Source of the DNA: a virus
Virus record (IMG/VR): IMGVR_UViG_3300031578_002305
Coordinates: 1-23,600 of that record
Reading direction: 5' to 3' (one strand)
Length of the DNA stretch: 23,600 bases
Part shown: positions 1 to 7,031 of the stretch, one piece after another
Layout: each line of letters opens with the position of its first letter
Numbering within the stretch: the first letter of the stretch is position 1
The notes under the pieces: generated by a model
The model's database searches: none
Seen by the model: the letters and a program-made list of their open reading frames with translations, nothing else
Told to the model about the DNA's origin: nothing
Program-made: the position numbers and the translations under genes

Positions 1-228
1 GATAACAAACTCATCGAACTGCCCCTGGAAAACAAACTGGGCTACTGAGAAATCATCGTCCGATACAACAGTGAAATTTGTAATCGGAAGCTTTGCTGGT
101 ATCGTAGGTGGCGAACCTTGTATAGACTGCCCACGTGAGTCATTTGGATTCGGCTTACTGATGGGCGCAGCATCGCCACCCGGCCCACCACGACCATCGT
201 TTCCATAGCCTAGATTACGAACGACCAT
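1..228 (-). CDS. Gly/Pro-rich tail protein, N-terminal fragment (partial)
   Basis: The reading frame opens at an ATG that overlaps the TAA of the tail-tip gene (TAATG) and stays open for 76 codons to the window edge, so the gene continues outside. The first 45 or so residues are rich in Gly, Pro, Asn and Asp (MVVRNLGYGNDGRGGPGGDA at the start), resembling a flexible linker. They are followed by what looks like the start of a beta-rich domain (LPITNFTVVSDDDFSVAQF). I do not recognise the family. The position directly behind the tail-tip protein, with the same coupled overlap as its neighbours, suggests another tail-tip or adsorption component. The coding call rests on the overlap and the open frame. 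Confidence 0.7.
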   Translation of the reverse strand, partial: MVVRNLGYGNDGRGGPGGDAAPISKPNPNDSRGQSIQGSPPTIPAKLPITNFTVVSDDDFSVAQFVFQGQFDEFVI

Positions 229-3095
229 TAGCTACCTGCCCAGATGTCTTCAGGTGTTGGGTATTCGATGCTCACATCAACATTCGCAGGCCAGAAGAAA
301 ACATACGGTGTGAGTAAGCCACTACGAACTGGTGTCTTGACTGTGAACTCTAGTTCATAATTTTCAGAGTTATAGACAACTTCTTCGACGAGTCCGTTTA
401 CTGGTGCCGAGGCAATGAAGTCTTGACCCAGGTCTAACTCAACTGTATCGTAAGTCTCAAGACGGAGCATGTTGATGGGTGTCTTGAATTTAGCAATCTT
501 CCAAGTGTTCGACATTCTGATTAGCCAGAAAGTTGCCGACTTAACTACAAGCGACTGTATGTTATAGATGAAGAAATCAAACTCTTCGAGATTTGTCCCA
601 TAGATCTGAATGTTGTTACGCAGCACAATCTTATTGCGTCTTTCCTCTTGACTGCGTGCGTAATCAGAATCCCAAGTTGCACAGAACTCTGTGACCAGAT
701 CCTCAGTTGGAGTCATCGTAAGCTCAAGAGTGCGACGATCAATGATGCTCTCATCAATGGTTTCGATTGCTGTCTCGTCAACAGCCAGATACTTAAGAAA
801 GAGAACCTGGTCCTTGACATAGGCAACACAGCGTGCCTGCCAGGCAATATCCTCTATCGCTCCCAATGTTCCTCGCCTATCAAGGAAAGCAAAATTCGAG
901 GGGAAAGGATCAACGCTGGCTTGCACAGCAGTGAACGATGTCGCATCCTTGGAGAGATCAGTATAGGTATCCATGAGATGTTCAATAATGTCAACAGTGT
1001 TAGGACCGACACTCGACGTCAAAGAAACAAACACGTCCTCTTCCCAAGCTTCACCGAAGTATTCCGTAAGCGGTCGGTTAAAGCGCAGAGTCGTAGCGTT
1101 CTGTCCAGCGATTAACTCATTGAGATTGATCGTGTAGTAGCTCGTTGGAATCGGGAGGAGCTTACGCTCTCCATCGATGATTCGGAATGCCATAACCTCA
1201 TGGATAGCTGTTGAGGGGATTAGGTTCGCGATATAGATTTCCTTGTAGTCACTAGCAATGTAGACAGTATCTCCAACTTCGATACCGTAATCAAGCTGGC
1301 GCATATTGCTGAGGCCCACAACATAGTCGGGAAGATTGAGGCCCCTAACCAAATCTAGCCAAGCTTTCGAGAGGTAGACACTCGTCTGTTGGATGCTCCC
1401 ACTTAAGAAACGGAACGTGTATTTTGGCACTCCGGCAATGAGTCCAACAGCTGGAGGCGGTGGTGGTCCTGTGACACTCCCATTTTGGATGTATAGAATT
1501 GGAGAGATAGAGCAGACACCGTCCGTTTGGTTTTCGCAAAAGGTAATGCCCCCACCGACCAAAAGATACTTCCCTTTGAGTAGGATGGTTGGATCGGAAA
1601 GAATGAACTCATTAGGATTCAAGGATGGGAGAATATCGATGCCCACATCGGCAGGTGTATTCGCTTGAGAGATCGTAAATGTCCGTCCAACAAATTGCCC
1701 TATGAAGTGCATTCCATTAACGATGATCTCAACGTCCACACCCTGAGGAAATTCTTCACCATTCTCTACAATGATTTCAGTCAGCACAAAGACTGTTAAC
1801 GCATCCTCAAGAATCTTCTTCTCAGCATTCTTAATAGCGATGTTATTGTTGCCAACAGTAATGTTAATCTCGGATGTGTTTTGGAGAGCTAGAGCAATGT
1901 TTAGGTCCTGGCTCGCATTCGAGAGGATTTGATTCAGTAGCGCATCCTGGTCCCACTGGGCTTGTGTAGTGTAGACCCAATTGTCAGCGATGTATTCGTC
2001 GAGAGCAAGTTGTGCCTGGTCCACTAGTCCAATAGTCTCGGGAACGGCCCCTCGGATGACAACATCGAAACCAGGAATGTCCTTACCGATTCGGTAAGCG
2101 TCTAGAACTTCCGGTGTGAAGCTGATAGTTGTGACTGGCCGGAGGTTACGAATGAATGTTGGCTCAAAGAACTTAAAGATACTTTTGGCAACTTTGCCGG
2201 GTGTTGATTGTAGTTGGGTTAGATCCTCTTCGGCTTCTGCCAGGAAGGAGACATGCTCTTCAACGAAGACCCTCCAACGCTCAAGCTCTTTACAGACATC
2301 GACGTAGGATCTAAGATTCGCTTCTTGAGTCGGACTGTCAAAAATCAAAGCTGAGAGAAACTCGTTAAGACTAATCGTCGCGCTTGTTAGATTGTCTATC
2401 ACGACACCGTAACTAATGACTGTAGTCTCAAGAGGTAACTTATCGGCGATCTTTTGAGCAGTCTCCGCAGCCTGTGCCGTAATGGCGAGGCTACAAAGTT
2501 GGTCCAGTTCAGGAAGCGTAATCTGCCCATAGTGAGTTAAGCTAGTTCCGCGCACAGCCTCAGTGATACGTGTAGCTGGAACACGAACAACATCTCCAAA
2601 GGCTAGCGGCCAAGGCACACCGATAGCGCGCTCTGCTACGAAATCAAATTCTCCGTCCTCGGGTGCAAAGCCAAGCTCGCGATCTTCAATGATATTGACA
2701 ACCGTGAAGCTAACCTGTCTTGTTCCTTCGTTCCAAATAATTGGGCTGGAGACTTGTCCACTAAAGAGCAGGAACTTATCCCCATCAACAAGCCCCTCAT
2801 AGCTTTGGTAGATCCTAGCTGGACGCTTATGGATATCGTTCACGTTAAGAATTGCTTTGATGGTCCCATCAGTATCGTCTAGTGTGAGACTAATACTTCC
2901 CGAGGCTCCACTAGAGCCTATCTTGACAATGGTATCGAGACCACTTACCGTAAGGATCTTACCTTGGGCTCCAAGGAAATCCTTATCGGCGTAAGTGATT
3001 ACAGCACCAGCCCAATCGACTTCAACTACTGTAACTGGTTCAGTGCCAAGACGAGTTTGGACTTTAGTGAGTGCGTTTGCGTTAGGAGTTCTCAT
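228..3095 (-). CDS. Large tail-tip (baseplate hub-like) protein
   Basis: This 955-residue protein probably forms the distal tail tip or hub; this is inferred from size, position and a recognisable N-terminal part. Residues 1-110 look like beta-structure. Around residues 110-180 comes a segment (FSGQVSSPIIW, then VPWPLAFGDVVRVPA) of a kind I associate with tail-tip proteins of marine siphophages. The middle (about 195-520) is helical and Gln/Asn/Leu-rich. It is followed near residue 541 by a proline run (GPPPPPAVG), probably a hinge. The C-terminal 400 residues are beta-rich and end in PTPEDIWAGS. I see no peptidase or lysozyme catalytic motif. The ATG overlaps the TGA of the upstream gene by four bases (ATGA) and its TAA overlaps the next ATG, so it is translationally coupled on both sides. 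The exact role is not settled by sequence alone. Confidence 0.7.
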   Translation of the reverse strand: MRTPNANALTKVQTRLGTEPVTVVEVDWAGAVITYADKDFLGAQGKILTVSGLDTIVKIGSSGASGSISLTLDDTDGTIKAILNVNDIHKRPARIYQSYEGLVDGDKFLLFSGQVSSPIIWNEGTRQVSFTVVNIIEDRELGFAPEDGEFDFVAERAIGVPWPLAFGDVVRVPATRITEAVRGTSLTHYGQITLPELDQLCSLAITAQAAETAQKIADKLPLETTVISYGVVIDNLTSATISLNEFLSALIFDSPTQEANLRSYVDVCKELERWRVFVEEHVSFLAEAEEDLTQLQSTPGKVAKSIFKFFEPTFIRNLRPVTTISFTPEVLDAYRIGKDIPGFDVVIRGAVPETIGLVDQAQLALDEYIADNWVYTTQAQWDQDALLNQILSNASQDLNIALALQNTSEINITVGNNNIAIKNAEKKILEDALTVFVLTEIIVENGEEFPQGVDVEIIVNGMHFIGQFVGRTFTISQANTPADVGIDILPSLNPNEFILSDPTILLKGKYLLVGGGITFCENQTDGVCSISPILYIQNGSVTGPPPPPAVGLIAGVPKYTFRFLSGSIQQTSVYLSKAWLDLVRGLNLPDYVVGLSNMRQLDYGIEVGDTVYIASDYKEIYIANLIPSTAIHEVMAFRIIDGERKLLPIPTSYYTINLNELIAGQNATTLRFNRPLTEYFGEAWEEDVFVSLTSSVGPNTVDIIEHLMDTYTDLSKDATSFTAVQASVDPFPSNFAFLDRRGTLGAIEDIAWQARCVAYVKDQVLFLKYLAVDETAIETIDESIIDRRTLELTMTPTEDLVTEFCATWDSDYARSQEERRNKIVLRNNIQIYGTNLEEFDFFIYNIQSLVVKSATFWLIRMSNTWKIAKFKTPINMLRLETYDTVELDLGQDFIASAPVNGLVEEVVYNSENYELEFTVKTPVRSGLLTPYVFFWPANVDVSIEYPTPEDIWAGS

Positions 3096-3487
3096 AGCTG
3101 CGCTCCTAGGAGTTGTAGAGTTATCGAGCCACTTTCCTTACGACCACCACCAGAATTGGAGGATCTGGTGTCGATGCTGATATCAATGGGGTTCTCGCCA
3201 AAGATAGCATTCCACTGGTCGCCACGGAAGTCTGTTAGCTTAATTGAATCTCCTGTATACAGCTTGTAGAACTCTTCGATTTCTACCAGCTTCCCGCGTC
3301 CCAGATTCTCCCACGTAAAGATAAGAGTCTTCCGATTACTCGACTTAACATACGTTGATCGTGTCCCATCAATTGAAAGCTTGAAGTCCACACTAAGATC
3401 CCATCCCTCAGTATTTTCCAACTTGGGATTAGGGAGAATCAGTGTCGTAACTGGTGCGCTGAATGGCGCTTCAATGATCATGGTCAT
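3092..3487 (-). CDS. Small distal tail / minor tail protein
   Basis: A 131-residue, probably all-beta protein. LILPNPKLENTEGW is followed by alternating strands, then TWENLGRGKLVEIEEFYKLYTGDSIKLTDFRGDQW, here described as motif fragments: ENLGRGK, EEFYKLYTG and LTDFRGDQW. Proteins of this size and layout sit between tape measure and tip genes in siphophages and act as distal tail or tip-adaptor proteins (lambda gpM/gpL or Dit-like roles). The assignment here is by position and general appearance. The ATG overlaps the LamG-protein stop by four bases (ATGA) and its own stop overlaps the tip-protein ATG the same way. A Ser/Gly-rich loop (SSNSGGGRKESGS) lies near the C-terminus. No catalytic residues are apparent. 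Confidence 0.55.
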   Translation of the reverse strand: MTMIIEAPFSAPVTTLILPNPKLENTEGWDLSVDFKLSIDGTRSTYVKSSNRKTLIFTWENLGRGKLVEIEEFYKLYTGDSIKLTDFRGDQWNAIFGENPIDISIDTRSSNSGGGRKESGSITLQLLGAQL

Positions 3488-5790
3488 GGGACGAGCGTGC
3501 TCTGAATGTTAAGCTTTGCGCTATATTTACAGTCTCCTTCGTCAGAGACAGCAGAGTCAGGATTGATAATGATCCCCTCCCAAATCCGGGCCTCGTGGTC
3601 CGTGTATGTCACAAGCAGCCCAAGGCAATCTTTCAAAAAATCCAGAAGCTCTTGTGCTTTAGCTCTAGTCATCACTGAGATTCCAATAGAGTGCGTTGTC
3701 TGCTTCGGCCACTGTGAGTCTCGAACCAGCCTCGGAGTGCCACCGCGACTAATGTTTAGAGCACGGTCTACGTCTACTGATTCGCTGTTTCCAAAATCCG
3801 GATTGCGAAGAGTGATAGAGCTAGCACTGCAAACGAGAGTGATATTACTAGCCACACCAATCGTGATGACTGGCATCCCTGCTCCGAAAGGACTGTATTC
3901 GTGCCTGTCGCATGGGACATCAATGTATGCCACGACAGCCTGTCCGAAGAGGATATCGTTCTGGGCGACTGGGTTGATATCTAATTCAACGGCTACCGCA
4001 TGGTTGAAAAGGATATCGTTCTCGGTCCCCTTACTTGCTTCGGCAACAACGCTCTGGTCAAAGAGGATATTACTGATTAGGTGATCGCCACGTGAAGCCT
4101 CAGAGGTGAAGGCAATATCACTACTGAGACTCTCCTCAGTAGTCGGACCCATGTTCTGTGAGAAATTAACATTGGTTGTAACAGAGACGTTGATGGTTGC
4201 AGTCTTACCAACCGTCTGACTGAAGTTGATGTTTGTAGCTACGTTAATGACGATGACGTTATGCTGGACTTGTTGTTGGAACTCAATACTATTCGATACG
4301 GCTTTATCTAGTTCCCAGGCAGCGTTATGTGTAAAGAGTAGATCGCTGAACGGCGGTGTGCCATCTTCACCGAGAATGAACTCAATCGGTCCAGAGCGGA
4401 AGCGTTGGAATGTCTCAGGCTCAAACTGTTGGACTGGAGGATGATCGGCAGTCGTCGGTGCATTAAAGAGCGTGGCATTCTGATGGAGCATGATATCAAT
4501 GATGGGATCATCATTGTTATATATCGGAGCAAAGTAAAGAAGCTCGTCAGTCCTGACCAACAACGACGAGAACTCGTCAACACCAAGACTTGCAATCTCT
4601 GCTGCGTTGAAAACTGTTGAAAGGTTCCAAGTCGTTAGCTCTGCGATACGGCCTGACATATACTCATCAGGGGTGAGCTTGCTACTCCGTCCAATCGAAA
4701 GTGTATCCACGCCTGTGGGGGCAACCGCTGAACCACCAGGTGAAAGACCCTCATTCGCACCATCGAGGTAGACACGGATGTCGGTGGCTGTATTGAAGAT
4801 AGCGAGAACATGATGCCATGTATTAAGTAAGACGGCCCCACCGCTATCAGCAATCTCACTAACTGAAACATTGTCAACGATCTCGCCACGGAAGACAGCA
4901 GTATCTGTTCCCTGGACGGTCACGCTAATAGTGAAGCCAGTATTGAAATCGGCTGCGTCTGTCGTGATCCCGAAGACAGCATTAGTTACTGTGACTACAT
5001 TTGTAATTACCGAAGCACCGAAATCGATGTGGGCATCAAGGGCAATCTGTAGAGCGATCGCTACGGCATTCGCTGTATCGTCAGCAGCAATCCCAACTTG
5101 GATAGCAGTTAAGCCGCCAGGAGCGGGATCAACACTTCCACTATCAATTGAGAACCAAACATAGTAATCAGTCGTTGGTGACGAGAGTGTGAAGTATCCA
5201 TTCTCAAGAACGCCAGCAGCACCTTGGGTAGTTACTAAAACTGTGAATGTCGTATTGACATCTACAGCATCAACAACACTTCCAACAGCGGCGTTCGTAA
5301 CCGTGACTACATTTGTAATTACCGAGGCACCGAAGTCGATGTGGGCATCGAGAACAATTTGGAGAGCAATCGCTACAGCATTCGCTGTATCGTTAAGGGC
5401 AATCCCGACTTGGATAGCCGTTAAGCCACCAGGAGCGGGATCAACACTTGAACTATCAATCGAAAACCAAACATAGTAATCGGTTGTCGGAGATGAGAGG
5501 GTGAAGTATTTATTCTCTAAGCTACCAGCAACATCAGCAACAGTTGTAAAGTCAGTGACTTCCGGGAAGGCATTAGCCCCAGTTGTTACACTAGTGACCT
5601 CTCGCTTACGGCCATACAGACCTAACCTGTGGTAGTTATCCTCCGACGACGCATCTTGGAATGCAGCGAATGTTTGATCTATGTCGATGTCATCGAGATA
5701 GATCCAGCATCCAGTAGCAAATGGAAATGCTATTGCCGGGTTAGTGGCAAGTGCATACTGTAAAGATGCGTCGTCGAAGAGGATACTCAT
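3484..5790 (-). CDS. LamG/concanavalin-like tail protein with inserted duplicated domain
   Basis: This 768-residue tail protein probably binds glycan or the cell surface. Residues 1-62 and about 298-405 together look like one LamG (concanavalin A-like) fold. The second part holds the hallmark W-H-H (325-327), RVYLDG (339-344) and LSIGRSS, GRIAELTTWN (380-389). Between them lies an insertion made of two 104-residue copies of one domain (from 91 and from 195). Residues 482-625 contain eight short beta repeats of the kind NDILFNHAVAVE spaced 17 or 20 residues apart. The C-terminal domain (about 626-768, with YSPFGAG, ITLRNPDFGN, SRGG, RDSQWP and ARIWEGIIINP) looks like a tail-attachment domain. 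The start overlaps the sulfotransferase stop by four bases (ATGA). An adsorption role is inference from the lectin-like fold and position. Confidence 0.75.
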   Translation of the reverse strand: MSILFDDASLQYALATNPAIAFPFATGCWIYLDDIDIDQTFAAFQDASSEDNYHRLGLYGRKREVTSVTTGANAFPEVTDFTTVADVAGSLENKYFTLSSPTTDYYVWFSIDSSSVDPAPGGLTAIQVGIALNDTANAVAIALQIVLDAHIDFGASVITNVVTVTNAAVGSVVDAVDVNTTFTVLVTTQGAAGVLENGYFTLSSPTTDYYVWFSIDSGSVDPAPGGLTAIQVGIAADDTANAVAIALQIALDAHIDFGASVITNVVTVTNAVFGITTDAADFNTGFTISVTVQGTDTAVFRGEIVDNVSVSEIADSGGAVLLNTWHHVLAIFNTATDIRVYLDGANEGLSPGGSAVAPTGVDTLSIGRSSKLTPDEYMSGRIAELTTWNLSTVFNAAEIASLGVDEFSSLLVRTDELLYFAPIYNNDDPIIDIMLHQNATLFNAPTTADHPPVQQFEPETFQRFRSGPIEFILGEDGTPPFSDLLFTHNAAWELDKAVSNSIEFQQQVQHNVIVINVATNINFSQTVGKTATINVSVTTNVNFSQNMGPTTEESLSSDIAFTSEASRGDHLISNILFDQSVVAEASKGTENDILFNHAVAVELDINPVAQNDILFGQAVVAYIDVPCDRHEYSPFGAGMPVITIGVASNITLVCSASSITLRNPDFGNSESVDVDRALNISRGGTPRLVRDSQWPKQTTHSIGISVMTRAKAQELLDFLKDCLGLLVTYTDHEARIWEGIIINPDSAVSDEGDCKYSAKLNIQSTLVP
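3916..4347 (-). repeat. Eight short beta-strand repeats in the LamG protein
   Basis: The motif (S/T/N)(N/D)-I-x-F-x-(Q/H)-x-(V/A) recurs at residues near 482, 499, 519, 539, 556, 573, 590 and 610 (for example TNINFSQTV, TNVNFSQNM, SNILFDQSV, NDILFNHAV, NDILFGQAV). Spacing is 17 or 20 residues. Such periodic strands suggest a beta-solenoid or fibrous stalk; the fold itself is inferred. Confidence 0.75.
4897..5520 (-). repeat. Tandem duplication of a 104-residue domain (312-bp period)
   Basis: Two adjacent copies (about 5209-5520 and 4897-5208) encode almost the same domain: each starts LEN(K/G)YFTLSSPTTDYY, continues VWFSIDS(S/G)SVDPAPGG and runs through DAHIDFGASVITNVVTVTNA. The DNA copies differ at scattered, mostly third, codon positions, so the duplication is not brand new. 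The C-terminal 25 residues of the copies have diverged most. Confidence 0.9.
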
Positions 5791-6668
5791 TTAGCTGCCG
5801 CTGCCTCTTTCAATGCTGCAAGTTCCGCTAGACCCGGACCTTTGCGCTTGGAAGCCCGTGGCATCTCTGGCTCCGGGCGTGGAAGCTGGTAGTTAAAGTG
5901 CTGGTTGAACCAAGGGAAGCCTGCCATGATACTACTAGCCAGACCATCGCTGATGGTCTTAGGCCAGACTGGTGGACTGGCTTGAACCTTTCCACTCCCG
6001 GTATGTGGGAACTTATTGTTATAGAGGTGGTCAGGATCTGTTGCTGTGTTGACAACATTCTCGAAATCGTGCTCGAAACTTGGCTGCTCAATGTAGCAAT
6101 AGAGTCTCTCCATCATCTCCATGGGATGGCGAGCTAGATCTTCATACTTGACAAAGAACACCTCTTGCTTCCGATTGAGAATATCCTCAATACCTATCAA
6201 GCAAGACCCAATCATACCCTCGTCTGAGAACATGTTGATTGCTTTCTGGACAATACCAACCCCAGGGGTATCGTCGAGGAGTGGGAACTTACGATGTTGA
6301 TTCTCGAAGCTGCAAAAGACTTCACGCAGGTCTCGAACGGTCACAATGACTTTGGCGTCCGGGTAGACCTGCCTTAGTGCGAGGATGTTCATCGCCCAAC
6401 CACGTGACTTGCAGAAAGGCACCTTGTCGGTATTGTTCCATGCGTCACAAAAAGCTTTTGCTGATCTGTATAGCTTGTCCTCTGTTTCTTCGCGGCGCTC
6501 TGGAACTAGGCCACCTTTGACATCTGGGCTGGTGCTCCAGATGTTGACCATCGCTCGTAAGATACCGGGCAAGGGGTTTGTATGCTCGACCTGAAAGTCA
6601 GGATTTTGAGCAAGGATATTACATAGCAGCGTTGAGCCGCTGCGAGGAAGTCCCATAATAATGTTCAT
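5787..6668 (-). CDS. PAPS-dependent sulfotransferase family protein
   Basis: A 293-residue member of the PAPS-dependent sulfotransferase superfamily, which moves sulfate from 3'-phosphoadenylyl sulfate to a hydroxyl or amine of a glycan, protein or small molecule. The 5'-phosphosulfate loop is at residues 6-15 (GLPRSGSTLL). The 3'-phosphate site is at about 109-121 (VTVRDLREVFCSF), with Arg112 and Ser120 in the expected places. A KYEDLARHP motif follows at 174-182. No signal peptide or membrane span is seen, so it acts in the host cytoplasm or is carried in the virion. Residues 264-293 form a Pro/basic then Ala-rich tail (RASKRKGPG, AALKEAAAAK) beyond the usual core. It overlaps both neighbours by four bases (ATGA), tying its translation to tail genes. 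Its substrate is unknown. A capsular or fibre glycan is inference. Confidence 0.88.
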   Translation of the reverse strand: MNIIMGLPRSGSTLLCNILAQNPDFQVEHTNPLPGILRAMVNIWSTSPDVKGGLVPERREETEDKLYRSAKAFCDAWNNTDKVPFCKSRGWAMNILALRQVYPDAKVIVTVRDLREVFCSFENQHRKFPLLDDTPGVGIVQKAINMFSDEGMIGSCLIGIEDILNRKQEVFFVKYEDLARHPMEMMERLYCYIEQPSFEHDFENVVNTATDPDHLYNNKFPHTGSGKVQASPPVWPKTISDGLASSIMAGFPWFNQHFNYQLPRPEPEMPRASKRKGPGLAELAALKEAAAAK

Positions 6669-7027
6669 GCTAGATAAGCCGTCACATCTGCATCGGTGAA
6701 AGGAATAGTTAAAGCGTCCTCACCTGGTTGTCGGTTGTCGTTTGCGATCACGAGCATCGCATCAAGCATGATGCCGAAGTCGTGAAGAATCAGAGCTCCG
6801 TCTGGCTCTGCTGCGATACAGTCGAAGAAGGTAGTTTGCTTTGCTGCTGCGTCTGCACCGCTGATAGCCTCAAAGCGTCTGTCGAAGCGCATGAGAGAAT
6901 TGCGTATACCCCTCACCATTGGTGGGAACATCCGAGCGACGCCATTGCATTGCGTCGAATTCGTGTGCGCTGGCGTCGAATTGAGACCTCTGATGTGCTC
7001 CGCTCTCTGCGAGTTGTCCATTGGCAT
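6665..7027 (-). CDS. Hypothetical protein between fibre and sulfotransferase
   Basis: A 120-residue soluble protein that I do not recognise. It has a polar, Asn/Thr-rich N-terminus (MPMDNSQRAEHIRGLNSTPA), a central basic helix-like segment (FPPMVRGIRNSLMRFDRRFEAI) and a hydrophobic helix-like segment near residues 80-95 (HDFGIMLDAMLVIAND). It contains two cysteines (CNG near 28, DCIA near 70). No signal peptide or clear membrane span is seen. The start at 7027 is supported by AGAGG eight bases upstream. Its stop overlaps the sulfotransferase ATG (ATGA), so the two are translated together. A partner or adaptor role for the sulfotransferase or fibre is possible but unsupported. Coding status is well supported by overlap and position; function is unknown. 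Confidence 0.75.
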   Translation of the reverse strand: MPMDNSQRAEHIRGLNSTPAHTNSTQCNGVARMFPPMVRGIRNSLMRFDRRFEAISGADAAAKQTTFFDCIAAEPDGALILHDFGIMLDAMLVIANDNRQPGEDALTIPFTDADVTAYLA

Positions 7028-7031
7028 GTGA

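Noticed and set aside
648-1115. A 155-codon plus-strand frame opposite the tail-tip gene
   Set aside because: It lies inside a 955-residue minus-strand gene with coupled overlaps on both sides, and its translation has no recognisable motif.
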